From an uncultured Clostridia bacterium (GTDB taxonomy: Bacteria; Bacillota; Clostridia; Oscillospirales; Ruminococcaceae): 64,000 nt of DNA. The position numbers and the translations under genes were made by a program. Each line of letters opens with the position of its first letter. The first letter of the stretch is position 1. The notes beneath the pieces were generated by a model, which ran no database searches, was not told the origin of the DNA, and was given only the letters and a program-made list of their open reading frames with translations. This document shows positions 43,680-52,194 of this stretch, piece after piece. The stretch is from assembly GCA_944386285.1 (NCBI GenBank), contig CALXAM010000002.1:1-64000 (forward strand), read 5' to 3'.

Positions 43680-44345
43680 ATGCGAGTTGTAATTGTAGGT
43701 GCAGGAAAAGTCGGGTATTATCTGGCAAAAACATTGATGGAGCATGGACATGTTCCGACACTGATTGATACAGATCGTACAACATGTGCGTTTGTTGCAG
43801 ACAATCTTGATGTTTCGGTGATCTGGGGCGATGGTACTACCACAGAGACACTCAAATCAGCAGGAACCGGAATGTGTGATGCGTTTGTCAGCGTAACCGG
43901 ACAGGATGAGGGAAACCTGATTAGCTGTCAGCTTGCAAAACAGGTATTCAATGTCAAAAAGACGATTGCAAAGGTAAACAATCCGAAAAATGCACGTGTG
44001 ATGCGTGAACTTGGTATTGATATTGCAATCAGCAGTACCGAGAATATTGCAAGTTTGATTGAGCACGAAGTAGACACCGCAAAAATTAAGCGGCTGGTTG
44101 CCATCAATCAGGGCGAGGCGTCGATTTGTGAAGCGGTTCTTCCGCCGGATTATAAACTGCACGGCATTCGCCTGTCCGAAATTCGTCTGCCAAGTGTCGC
44201 AGTCATTATTTCAATTAGCCGTGCGGGTAAAACGATTATCCCTCGTGGTGAAACGCAGCTGTTATCCGGTGATAAAGTGCTGTTTTTGACGAAAAATGAT
44301 GCGCTTTATAAAGTGCAGCAGCTTTTAAAATTAGAGAAAATGTAA
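43680..44345 (+). CDS. trkA: TrkA/KtrA-type potassium uptake regulator (copy 2)
   Basis: A 221-residue RCK protein with GAGKVGYYLAKTL as the nucleotide-binding loop and a TrkA_C domain (about 135-221). It is similar in layout to, but clearly diverged from, the preceding protein; together they resemble the two halves of the double-RCK TrkA of enterobacteria and may form a hetero-oligomeric ring (inference). A hairpin terminator follows. Confidence 0.9.
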   Translation: MRVVIVGAGKVGYYLAKTLMEHGHVPTLIDTDRTTCAFVADNLDVSVIWGDGTTTETLKSAGTGMCDAFVSVTGQDEGNLISCQLAKQVFNVKKTIAKVNNPKNARVMRELGIDIAISSTENIASLIEHEVDTAKIKRLVAINQGEASICEAVLPPDYKLHGIRLSEIRLPSVAVIISISRAGKTIIPRGETQLLSGDKVLFLTKNDALYKVQQLLKLEKM

Positions 44346-44349
44346 GCAA

Positions 44350-44375
44350 AAAGCAGTCGGAAATCCGACTGCTTT
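44350..44375 (+). terminator. Terminator after the trkA pair
   Basis: AAAGCAGTCGGA and TCCGACTGCTTT form a 12-bp stem with a short loop; the T-tract is interrupted. Confidence 0.75.
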
Positions 44376-44502
44376 CATTGTTTTCATCGGAAATCTTTAC
44401 GGTTTATTCACTTCTTTTTTCATAGGTATGGTATACTTGCATTATAAATTGGTTTTATTTTTCGTTTTAATTCAAAATTATATTCGCAGGGAGGAATATC
44501 AA

Positions 44503-45219
44503 ATGGCTTCTGAAAAAATTATGGTCGTTGATGACGATAAAAATATTTGCGAGTTATTGCGGCTTTATCTTGAAAAGGAAGGATACAATGTGATCCTGTG
44601 TCACGATGGCCAAGAGGCTGTTGTGAAATTCAATGCACTCAATCCGGATATGATTCTGCTCGATATCATGCTTCCGTCACTTGACGGCTGGCAGGTTTGC
44701 CGGGAGATCCGTAAAAAATCAAACGTTCCGATCATTATGCTCACTGCAAAAGGTGAAACATTCGACAAAGTGCTCGGCCTTGAACTCGGTGCCGATGACT
44801 ACGTGGTCAAACCGTTTGATACAAAAGAAATTGTTGCCCGTATCAAAGCGGTGTTCCGTCGGATCTCCCAGACCTCTCAGACAGAAGAGGTGAAAGAGGT
44901 TTCCTATGATAAACTGGTTGTCAACATGACACGGTATGAATTAAAAGTGGATGGAAAAGTGGTCGATACACCACCGAAAGAATTGGAGCTGCTGTTCCAT
45001 TTAGCGTCCAATCCGAACCGTGTTTATACAAGAGATCAGCTTTTGGATGAGGTATGGGGATTTGAATATTACGGCGATTCCCGTACCATCGATGTACATG
45101 TTAAACGTCTGCGTGAAAAGCTTGAAGGCGTATCCGATCAATGGGCACTGAAAACGGTTTGGGGCGTTGGCTACAAGTTTGAAGTAAAGGATCAACCGGC
45201 GTCCGAATCCACGAAATAA
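44503..45219 (+). CDS. OmpR/PhoB-type response regulator
   Basis: A 238-residue regulator: receiver domain with D10-D12 pocket, phosphoacceptor D54 (LLDIMLP) and KPFD lysine, then a winged-helix DNA-binding domain (LTPPKELELLFHLASNP-like region, RTIDVHVKRLREKL). The start at 44503 has GGGAGG upstream. It is followed after four bases by its histidine kinase and then an HtrA protease, so envelope-stress control (CssR- or WalR-like) is likely; I cannot say which orthologue group. Confidence 0.93.
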   Translation: MASEKIMVVDDDKNICELLRLYLEKEGYNVILCHDGQEAVVKFNALNPDMILLDIMLPSLDGWQVCREIRKKSNVPIIMLTAKGETFDKVLGLELGADDYVVKPFDTKEIVARIKAVFRRISQTSQTEEVKEVSYDKLVVNMTRYELKVDGKVVDTPPKELELLFHLASNPNRVYTRDQLLDEVWGFEYYGDSRTIDVHVKRLREKLEGVSDQWALKTVWGVGYKFEVKDQPASESTK

Positions 45220-45223
45220 GACG

Positions 45224-46699
45224 ATGGCTATGCAAAAAAGTATTTTTTCAAAATATTTTATGATTTGTGCGGTGCTGATTATCATGTGTATTGTCATTCT
45301 CGGTACTGTGTTTCTGGGATTTGCCGCACAATATAATAAAACGCAGACATTTGATTCGCTTAGGCGAAATGCGCAGAGCATCGGCGAGTTGTTTTCGAGT
45401 TACTCTGAGGGAACCAGTGGGTTTACGGAAAAAACATTCGACGTCTATTTAAAAAATACAGCGCAAACGCTCGGCGCACAGATTTTTATTACCAATGCGG
45501 AAGGAAAAACGATTTACTGCACAGAGCAAACGCCCTGCCGTCATACTGCGCAGAAAATTTCTTCCTCTGTCATTACACCGCTTGTAACGACGGGAAATTA
45601 TGCGGAGCTTGGGAAATTGGGCGGCGTGTATTCGGAACGATATCACACCGTGGCCGTTACTACAGCGGCAGACTTTCAGACGTACTGTATCTTTGTTTCG
45701 GTTTATGATTCGGGACAGCAGAAAGTCTTTTTAAATGAACTCATAAAAATGTTTCTCATTTCCGCGGCTGTGGTTTTGGTGATCGCCTGCATTGCCATCT
45801 ATTTTATTTCTGTTCAGCTTGTAAAGCCGCTTCGGCAAATGTCGGATGCTGCAAAGAAATTCGGACGGGGAGAATTTGACACCCGTTTGGAAGTGACCAG
45901 TTATGATGAGATGGGACAGCTTGCAATGTCATTAAATCAAATGGCGCAGTCACTGTCTACCACTGAGAATGCACGCAGAAGCTTTACCGCAAATATTTCC
46001 CACGAGTTAAAAACGCCGATGACAACGATTTCAGGATTTGTCGACGGTATTTTAGACGGAACGATTCCACCGGAGCAGCAGCGTCATTATCTGACGATTG
46101 TTTCGGAGGAAACCAAACGATTGTCACGCCTTGTGCGGACGATGCTGAATCTTTCGCGTATTGAAGCGGGAGAGATGCAGATGAAACGTACGAAGTTTAA
46201 TATTGTGGACACCATTTGCCAAACGGTATTTCTGTTTGAAAAACAGATTGAAGAAAAGCATCTGGAGGTTCGCGGCCTCGATCATGAAAAAGTTATGGTG
46301 GAAGCTGATCCGGATCTCATGTATCAGGTCGTTTACAATCTGACAGAAAATGCTGTGAAGTTTGTAAATGACGGCGGATATCTGGCGTTTGATTTTTCAT
46401 CTGATGCAAAGCATATTTATGTGAGCGTGAAAAATAGCGGCACAGGACTCAGCAAAGAAGAAATTCCAAAGATTTTTGATCGCTTTTATAAAACAGACCG
46501 CTCCAGAGGGTTAGATAAAAACGGCGTAGGTCTTGGACTTTATATTGTGCGCTCGATCGTGAGCTTGCACGGCGGTGAAATTATTGTGCGCAGCACAGAA
46601 GGTGAGTTTGTCGAATTCATGTTTTCACTGCCCTATATGCGGCAGAGTACCAAATTTAAAAAGAACCCGCCGGCCTCTTCTTTAACAGAAGCAGAGTGA
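45224..46699 (+). CDS. Sensor histidine kinase (PhoR/CssS-like)
   Basis: A 491-residue kinase: TM1 at about 11-33, a 140-residue extracytoplasmic sensor region, TM2 at about 174-197, HAMP at 198-250, phosphoacceptor H260 in SHELKTPM, and HATPase_c with NLTENAVKF, KNSGTG and KNGVGLGLYIV. The start (ATG 45224, alternative 45230) lacks a good ribosome site, so translation is probably coupled to the regulator gene ending four bases upstream. The partner is the preceding OmpR-type regulator. Confidence 0.93.
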   Translation: MAMQKSIFSKYFMICAVLIIMCIVILGTVFLGFAAQYNKTQTFDSLRRNAQSIGELFSSYSEGTSGFTEKTFDVYLKNTAQTLGAQIFITNAEGKTIYCTEQTPCRHTAQKISSSVITPLVTTGNYAELGKLGGVYSERYHTVAVTTAADFQTYCIFVSVYDSGQQKVFLNELIKMFLISAAVVLVIACIAIYFISVQLVKPLRQMSDAAKKFGRGEFDTRLEVTSYDEMGQLAMSLNQMAQSLSTTENARRSFTANISHELKTPMTTISGFVDGILDGTIPPEQQRHYLTIVSEETKRLSRLVRTMLNLSRIEAGEMQMKRTKFNIVDTICQTVFLFEKQIEEKHLEVRGLDHEKVMVEADPDLMYQVVYNLTENAVKFVNDGGYLAFDFSSDAKHIYVSVKNSGTGLSKEEIPKIFDRFYKTDRSRGLDKNGVGLGLYIVRSIVSLHGGEIIVRSTEGEFVEFMFSLPYMRQSTKFKKNPPASSLTEAE

Positions 46700-46728
46700 T
46701 CGGATAGAGTATGCAAGGAGGATCTTTC

Positions 46729-48180
46729 ATGCAGGAAGAATACAGACCTGGTTTTGGAAATGGAAAAAATGAATCGTCCGAATCAGCGGAGCAGATGTCC
46801 GGATCGATGCAGCCGGAAAACGGGAATGTGACACAGCCTTATCAGGAATCACAGCCCAATCCGCCACAATGGCCAAACGATCAGAATATGCACGCAGATA
46901 CGAACTTTGCATCTTCGCAGCCGCCGTTTGCGTCGAATCGGCCGGAGGGACAATGGAACTATTGCGATTATGGACCGATCGGCACGGAAGAACCAAAGTC
47001 CGCGAATGATCATAAAAAAGAGAAAAAGCCGGGAGCGGGACTGCGCGTGTTTGCCATTGTAATGAGCGTGTTGTTCGTTTTGTCCGCAGGTGGATTTGCG
47101 GCTGTCTTATTAGGCGGTCAGTTTAAACAGACGGTATCGACGGAGAGTTCAGAGGTATCCGGTCCGCTGTTCCAGACTGAATCGACACCGGATGGAACAG
47201 CAGATGATGAGATTATCGAAGGCGAACCGCTCACAAACAGTCAGATTTATCGCAAAGTAGAACCGGCTGTCGTTGGAATCGTCGGCTATACACGCAGTGT
47301 GACAGGAACACAGCCGATGAGCCAGGGTTCAGGCGTTGTATTTCGTGAAGATGGTTACATCGTAACGAATAATCACGTTGTGACAAATGAAGAAACCGGT
47401 GCGGTCTATGATAAAATCGAAGTGATTCTTTCCAGTGGTGACAGCTACATTGCGACGTTTGTAGGCGGCGACCGGCAATCGGATCTTGCAGTGCTGAAAG
47501 TAGATGCCACAGGCATGCATGCGGCTGTGTTTGGCGACTCGGATAAGCTTGAGGTTGGCGACGAGGCAATTGTAATTGGTAATCCGAGCGGCCTTGCTTT
47601 AGCAGGCAGCTTTACGCACGGTTATATTTCGGCGCTCAATCGTACCGTCTATGTTTCAACGATTGGTTCTAACGTGAACTTCATTCAGACAGATGCGGCA
47701 ATCAACCCCGGAAACTCCGGCGGCGCTTTGGTCAACAAATATGGTCAAGTGGTTGGAATTACTTCGGCAAAACTTGCGGAAGAGGGGTATGAGGGAATTG
47801 GATTTGCAATTCCTGTGAATGATGCAAAGCCAATCATTGAATCGCTGATTCAAAGCGGCTATGTAACAGGCAGAGTCTATATCGGCATTACCTATCGTGC
47901 GATCTCTGAAACGATTGCTGAGCTCAACTCGATTCCTCGCGGATTGCGTGTCATTGCAATCGATGAAAATGCGGATGTTGCAAAACAGGGATTGCAGGTT
48001 GGCGATATTATTACAAAGCTCGATGATACAGAAGTGTATGATTCCGAAACGGTAGACGCGGTTTTGACCGGAAAGAAACCAGGTGATTCGATTAAGATCA
48101 CGGTTTATCGTGTGAATACTGATACCGGTGTTGCTTCTACCTTAGAAATTACTGCAACACTTGCAGAAAAAACATCGTAA
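46729..48180 (+). CDS. htrA: HtrA/DegP-like serine protease with PDZ domain
   Basis: A 483-residue membrane-anchored protease. A 100-residue Asn/Gln/Pro-rich cytoplasmic tail, a TM helix at about 105-128, a trypsin-like domain with triad H216 (TNNHVV), D252 (SDLAVLKV) and S330 (NPGNSGGAL), and a PDZ domain at about 375-475. It degrades misfolded proteins outside the membrane. GGAGGATC precedes the ATG at 46729, 29 bases after the kinase gene. A two-component system with HtrA is the CssRS-type envelope-stress arrangement. Confidence 0.95.
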   Translation: MQEEYRPGFGNGKNESSESAEQMSGSMQPENGNVTQPYQESQPNPPQWPNDQNMHADTNFASSQPPFASNRPEGQWNYCDYGPIGTEEPKSANDHKKEKKPGAGLRVFAIVMSVLFVLSAGGFAAVLLGGQFKQTVSTESSEVSGPLFQTESTPDGTADDEIIEGEPLTNSQIYRKVEPAVVGIVGYTRSVTGTQPMSQGSGVVFREDGYIVTNNHVVTNEETGAVYDKIEVILSSGDSYIATFVGGDRQSDLAVLKVDATGMHAAVFGDSDKLEVGDEAIVIGNPSGLALAGSFTHGYISALNRTVYVSTIGSNVNFIQTDAAINPGNSGGALVNKYGQVVGITSAKLAEEGYEGIGFAIPVNDAKPIIESLIQSGYVTGRVYIGITYRAISETIAELNSIPRGLRVIAIDENADVAKQGLQVGDIITKLDDTEVYDSETVDAVLTGKKPGDSIKITVYRVNTDTGVASTLEITATLAEKTS

Positions 48181-48186
48181 ACATTG

Positions 48187-48219
48187 AAAGCCTGCCTCGT
48201 CGAAAAGGCAGGCTTTTTA
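48187..48219 (+). terminator. htrA terminator
   Basis: AAAGCCTGCCT pairs with AGGCAGGCTTT, followed by T residues. Confidence 0.88.
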
Positions 48220-48482
48220 TCATAAGCGGAACTGCTGCTTCCGCTGCCGTAAGCTCTTTTAAAGGACAAGTCCACTTTTTGGCACACTTCCGCGTTCTCT
48301 CATTCCGTTATCTTATCTTATGTAGCAGCGTGTGTATTGGACTTTGAATGAAGCAATAGAAGAAAATCGGTACGGAATGAGCGCTTTCATGCCAAAAACA
48401 TTCTTTTCCTTGCTTTTTTTAAAGAAACCTTTTCATTTTATCATCTTTTTGGGAGCGCAAGTAAGAAAATAAGGTGTTTGCC
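48220..48482. other. Gene-free stretch with a long inverted repeat
   Basis: No convincing reading frame lies between the htrA terminator and the rpe promoter. CTCATTCCGT (48299-48308) and ACGGAATGAG (48372-48381) are a 10-bp perfect inverted repeat enclosing 63 bases, which would close a stem-loop of 83 bases. A T-rich tract lies at 48413-48420. It may encode a small RNA, but I recognise no known family (not 6S, SRP, tmRNA or RNase P by eye). Confidence 0.35.
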
Positions 48483-48511
48483 TTGACGTTACGGGGCGAA
48501 TTTAGTAAAAT
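48483..48511 (+). promoter_or_regulatory. rpe promoter
   Basis: TTGACG and TAAAAT are separated by 17 bases, 60 bases before the rpe ATG. Confidence 0.7.
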
Positions 48512-48571
48512 AATATTGATATCGTCTGACTAAACGACCAAAGCAGCTTAATTTTTGACAGGAGTTGTTCC

Positions 48572-49213
48572 ATGAATATTATATCGCCATCTATTCTTGC
48601 AGCGGATTTTGGAAATTTAAAAAGTGAAATCGAACGTGTAAAAGAAGCGCAGTGGATTCATATTGATGTGATGGACGGGCACTTTGTGCCGAACATTTCA
48701 TTTGGATTGCCCGTTGTTTCTGCGGTACGCAAACTCACCTCGCAGGTTTTGGACGTGCATTTGATGATTTCAAACCCGCTTTCTTATGCCGAGCGGTTCG
48801 TGCAAGCCGGTGCAGATTTTGTGGTGTTTCATATGGAATCGGATGACGATCCGAAAGAGACGATTCGAGCGATTAAAAGTGCCGGCGCAAAAGCCGGTGC
48901 GGCAATTAAGCCTTCAACACCGGTTGAAGTGCTTTATGATGTGATGGATTCGCTGGACTTGGCACTTATTATGACTGTGGAACCCGGATTTGGGGGACAG
49001 TCTTTCTTACATGAAACAGTGCCGAAGATTCAAGCACTTCGTGCATATTGTGCAAAAAAGAATATCCATGTACCGATTCAGGTGGATGGCGGAATCAATC
49101 GTGAAACCGCTGTGACTTGTGTAGATGCGGGTGCAGATGTTTTGGTGGCAGGTTCTTATGTATTTGCACATCATGATGCTGCGGCTGCGGTACATTCACT
49201 CATGTGGCTGTGA
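48572..49213 (+). CDS. rpe: Ribulose-phosphate 3-epimerase
   Basis: A 213-residue TIM-barrel enzyme interconverting ribulose-5-P and xylulose-5-P in the pentose phosphate pathway. Signature segments are SPSILAADFGNL, HIDVMDGHFVPNISFG (metal-binding His and Asp), LDVHLMI, MTVEPGFGGQ and QVDGGIN. CAGGAG precedes the ATG. Its last 18 bases overlap the end of the convergent MecA-like gene. Confidence 0.97.
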   Translation: MNIISPSILAADFGNLKSEIERVKEAQWIHIDVMDGHFVPNISFGLPVVSAVRKLTSQVLDVHLMISNPLSYAERFVQAGADFVVFHMESDDDPKETIRAIKSAGAKAGAAIKPSTPVEVLYDVMDSLDLALIMTVEPGFGGQSFLHETVPKIQALRAYCAKKNIHVPIQVDGGINRETAVTCVDAGADVLVAGSYVFAHHDAAAAVHSLMWL

Positions 49214-49777
49214 CAATATTTCACTGATTTTTGCAGCAGCGTCTGTGATAAACAGTGGCTGTGCGTATTCCTCAATCAGCACAGCTGCCGTTTTAGATGG
49301 AAGCTGATATTGTCGGTATGGTTTGAGAATATCAATGAGCATCGGATCAGCTGGATTATATGGATAGATAATCAGAAAACAGCTTCGATTTTGATAGTAG
49401 AGCGCACTTTGTACAATGATATGACCAAATGTCTGTTCCAGTGCGGTGCAAAGTTCGACTGCGAGAAAGATAGACGGCAGCTTAAATGCAAGTTCAAATG
49501 GATGAGAAATCTTTGGCTGACAGGTCGCTTTTTCACTCATGTATAGAATACATCCGCCGTCAGCATATGGATAGGCTTCGATCAACAGACTTTTATCTGT
49601 AAAATCAATATTGGCTGTTTGCTTTACAGCGGAGATCAGTGCGATCAGCGCGCGATGCGTTTGGGGATTTTGTTCGTCGAACGTTTCATAGCGTAAATTC
49701 ATGTCGGAAAGATCTTTCGCGGTCAGTACGATTTTTACTCCATTTCGCTCAAATGATTCAATTTTCAAAACGATCAC
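49196..49777 (-). CDS. MecA-like adaptor protein
   Basis: A 193-residue cytoplasmic protein with an N-terminal half (LKIESFERNGVKIVLTAKDLSDMNL) and a split C-terminal ferredoxin-like half that follow the pattern of MecA/YpbH adaptors, which deliver substrates to the ClpCP protease. Similarity is moderate and length is a little short for MecA (about 220), so this is a tentative family call. GGAGTGATCG precedes the ATG. It converges with rpe and is divergent from the Rnf-like operon. Confidence 0.55.
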   Translation of the reverse strand: MIVLKIESFERNGVKIVLTAKDLSDMNLRYETFDEQNPQTHRALIALISAVKQTANIDFTDKSLLIEAYPYADGGCILYMSEKATCQPKISHPFELAFKLPSIFLAVELCTALEQTFGHIIVQSALYYQNRSCFLIIYPYNPADPMLIDILKPYRQYQLPSKTAAVLIEEYAQPLFITDAAAKISEILSQPHE

Positions 49778-49861
49778 TCCAGTGCTGTCTGGAAACTGCT
49801 ATGTTGTATCATATTGTAAAAAACAGTGTTTCATGCAGCCTGAATCCATGAAGGAGGAAAA

Positions 49862-50857
49862 ATGGCACAAGGGATCAAAACCAGTACACAGGCAACGATG
49901 TCCCGGCGTGATATTGATATGCTGGTGGCGTTGTGTGCGCTTTGTGTTATGCCGGTTTATTTATATGGTGTGCAAGTGCTTTGGCTCTTGCTGACAGCCG
50001 TGATTACGGCGATCGTGGCAGAGTATATCTGCACACGTTTGCGCGGACAGCGCCGTATCCAAAAAGGTGATTTTTCATATTTGATTACTGCGCTGATTGT
50101 AGCGCTCTTAATGCCGGCTTCTGCGCCGTTTTGGATTGTTGCGGTAGCAGTTATATTCGGCCTTTGTATTGCAAAGCATCCGTTTGGCGGCAGGGGAATG
50201 AATATTTTTAATCCTGCGGCAGCCGGAATTGCATTTGTAACAATTTGCTGGCCGGATATTATGAATAAGTATCCGCTTCCGCTTTCACAGATTTTGATTT
50301 TCTCCACAACACCGGCAAGTACGCTGCGTGTTGGCGGAACACCGAATATCAGTGTGTTCAATTTGCTGTTGGGCAATTTTGCCGGTCCGATGGGTGCCAC
50401 GGTTATGATCGTGCTTGCAGCTTGTTTACTGTTTTTGCTGTTTCGTCGGACTGCATCACTTCGTGTCATTGTTCCGGTGGTATTGATCGTCGGATGCTGC
50501 GCAATTTTCCTGCCGCGATTGGCTACAGGCCGCGCAAATTCACTGGAGTTTGAATTTGCTTCGGGTGCGCTTGTATTTGGCCTTACCTTTATGGCAAGCG
50601 ATCCATGCACATTGCCGAAAACCAATTCCGGACAGATTATCTACGGTACGCTTTTGGGTATTTTCGTTGTATTGATGCGCCGGTTCGGTTCGTTTGATGC
50701 AGAATTTGTGTTTGCGCTTTTGCTGGCAAATGCGTTTTCTCCATCGTGCGATCGATATGCACGAAAACTTCGGTTTGCAATTTCGCGTTTGAAACACCGG
50801 AGTCATAAAAAGCAAACGGCATTATCCGCAAAGGAAGCAGGTGATGCAGTTGAATAA
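49862..50857 (+). CDS. rnfD: RnfD/NqrB-like membrane subunit
   Basis: A 331-residue polytopic protein of the RnfD/NqrB family, which in complete Rnf complexes carries covalent FMN and forms part of the ion path. Conserved stretches are KHPFGGRGMNIFNPAAAGIAF, LLLGNFAGPMGAT and LVFGLTFMASDPCTLPKT...RRFGSFDAEFVFALLLANAFSP. The region that normally carries the flavinylated threonine (S-G-A-T-P-L type) reads TTPASTL, an imperfect match. AAGGAGG precedes the ATG. It overlaps rnfE by 14 bases; rnfC, rnfG and rnfB are missing from this operon. Confidence 0.88.
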   Translation: MAQGIKTSTQATMSRRDIDMLVALCALCVMPVYLYGVQVLWLLLTAVITAIVAEYICTRLRGQRRIQKGDFSYLITALIVALLMPASAPFWIVAVAVIFGLCIAKHPFGGRGMNIFNPAAAGIAFVTICWPDIMNKYPLPLSQILIFSTTPASTLRVGGTPNISVFNLLLGNFAGPMGATVMIVLAACLLFLLFRRTASLRVIVPVVLIVGCCAIFLPRLATGRANSLEFEFASGALVFGLTFMASDPCTLPKTNSGQIIYGTLLGIFVVLMRRFGSFDAEFVFALLLANAFSPSCDRYARKLRFAISRLKHRSHKKQTALSAKEAGDAVE

Positions 50858-51491
50858 GACATTTTACGAACGAAACAAGGAAAGACTTCAGAAGTTTAAC
50901 GGTCTTTTCATGACCAATCCTGTTGTGGAGCGCGGCTTTATTTTAGCTCCTGTTGTTGCAGCAGCGTACAGCTGTGAAAATGCAGTATCGCTGGGAATTG
51001 GATTTTTAATTATTACGTTTGTGACGGTAATGCTTTCTTCGTTTATTCCAAAACGAATTCCTTATACGATTCGCATTATTTTATATGCGTTGATTGGCTG
51101 TGTCGTGTTTGTTCCGACTGCTATGCTGATTGATTGGATATTTGAAGACGCACTCTATACGGTTGGTATCTTTTTGCCGCTGCTTGTAGCCAATTCTTTG
51201 ATCGTTGTAAAAAGCGAATCCCGCTTCCATAAGCATCAAAAAGGCTATATGGCAGTTGACGTATTGAGCCACACAATCGGTTTTTTCATCGTCATTATGA
51301 TTGTTGGTCTGATTCGTGAATTTTTCGGTGCGGGATCTTTGTTTGGCGTTTTGCTCAATCAGTGGGCGGTTGCACCTGCGCTGCTGATGCCGTTTTCCGG
51401 ATTTATCCTGGTGGGACTTTTGGCGGCGCTTTGCAATAAGATCCGTAAGCGAATTGAATATCCGCGCAAGAAAGAGGAGGACTTTAAATGA
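50844..51491 (+). CDS. rnfE: RnfE/NqrD-like membrane subunit lacking cluster cysteines
   Basis: A 215-residue protein with about six transmembrane helices, recognisable from TNPVV near the start, GIFLPLLVANSLIVVKS and LIREFFGAGSLFG. In known RnfE/NqrD the first helix has LGLCP and a later one VNC, two of the four cysteines that hold the intramembrane [2Fe-2S] cluster. Here these read ILAP and ANS, so both are gone. The start ATG at 50844 has AAGGA eight bases upstream. Its stop overlaps the rnfA start (ATGA). See the Rnf finding. Confidence 0.82.
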   Translation: MQLNKTFYERNKERLQKFNGLFMTNPVVERGFILAPVVAAAYSCENAVSLGIGFLIITFVTVMLSSFIPKRIPYTIRIILYALIGCVVFVPTAMLIDWIFEDALYTVGIFLPLLVANSLIVVKSESRFHKHQKGYMAVDVLSHTIGFFIVIMIVGLIREFFGAGSLFGVLLNQWAVAPALLMPFSGFILVGLLAALCNKIRKRIEYPRKKEEDFK

Positions 51492-52108
51492 ACGAGTTTA
51501 TGAGTGCACTCCGTACATTTCTCGGGGATATGTTTACCTACGGTATGATTGCGATCTTTTTGGAAAATACAATTTTTTCGCGCTCGATCGGTGTTTCAAC
51601 CGTCTTGCTCTCTGTACGTAAAAAGTATAACATCTTTTTGCTCGGTCTGATTATGACCAGCGTGCTTCTGGTATCTTCGATTGTGGTTTACTTCATTTTC
51701 CCGCTTTTAAAACCACTTTCTTATTCCTATTATTTGATTCCGCCTGTTTATGTGGCGGTGATCGGTGTCATTTATGTATTCGCACTGCTCTTGACGCAGA
51801 AATTTGCGAAAAAACGCAGAAAGGAAATCCTTTCGATTATTCATGTGGGCGTGTTTAACTGTGCCGTTCTCGGTGCATTGATGCTTGCAACCAATAATGC
51901 GTCTGCGTCATTTGGTATGTTTTTAGGGTTTGCGATTGGTACTGGAATCGGCTTTACGCTTGCTTCTTATACGGTTCGCATTGCATTTGAGCATTTGTCG
52001 AGTGATGCGGTTCCGGAATCATTTCGCGGATTCCCTATTACACTCATTTACATTGGACTGGTTTCACTTGCACTGTATGGTGTAATCGGACATGAACTTC
52101 CGTTTTAA
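51488..52108 (+). CDS. rnfA: RnfA/NqrE-like membrane subunit
   Basis: A 206-residue, six-helix protein of the RnfA/NqrE family (LENTIFSRSIGVSTVLLSVRKK opening, FNCAVLGALMLATN, SFRGFPITLIYIGLVSLA). The canonical GICPFLGVS cysteine is replaced by serine (GVSTVLLSV); the second cysteine (FNC) is kept. RnfA and RnfE form an inverted pair that normally binds one [2Fe-2S] cluster in the membrane; with only one of four ligands left in this pair, that cluster cannot be bound as known. It is the last gene of the D-E-A unit. Confidence 0.85.
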   Translation: MNEFMSALRTFLGDMFTYGMIAIFLENTIFSRSIGVSTVLLSVRKKYNIFLLGLIMTSVLLVSSIVVYFIFPLLKPLSYSYYLIPPVYVAVIGVIYVFALLLTQKFAKKRRKEILSIIHVGVFNCAVLGALMLATNNASASFGMFLGFAIGTGIGFTLASYTVRIAFEHLSSDAVPESFRGFPITLIYIGLVSLALYGVIGHELPF

Positions 52109-52194
52109 ACAAAAGCATATTTTCGTTTACTGATGCATAAAACAAAATAAGTGCGAATGTTTGATGTGCACAGGATGAAATAAAGGAGATTGTT

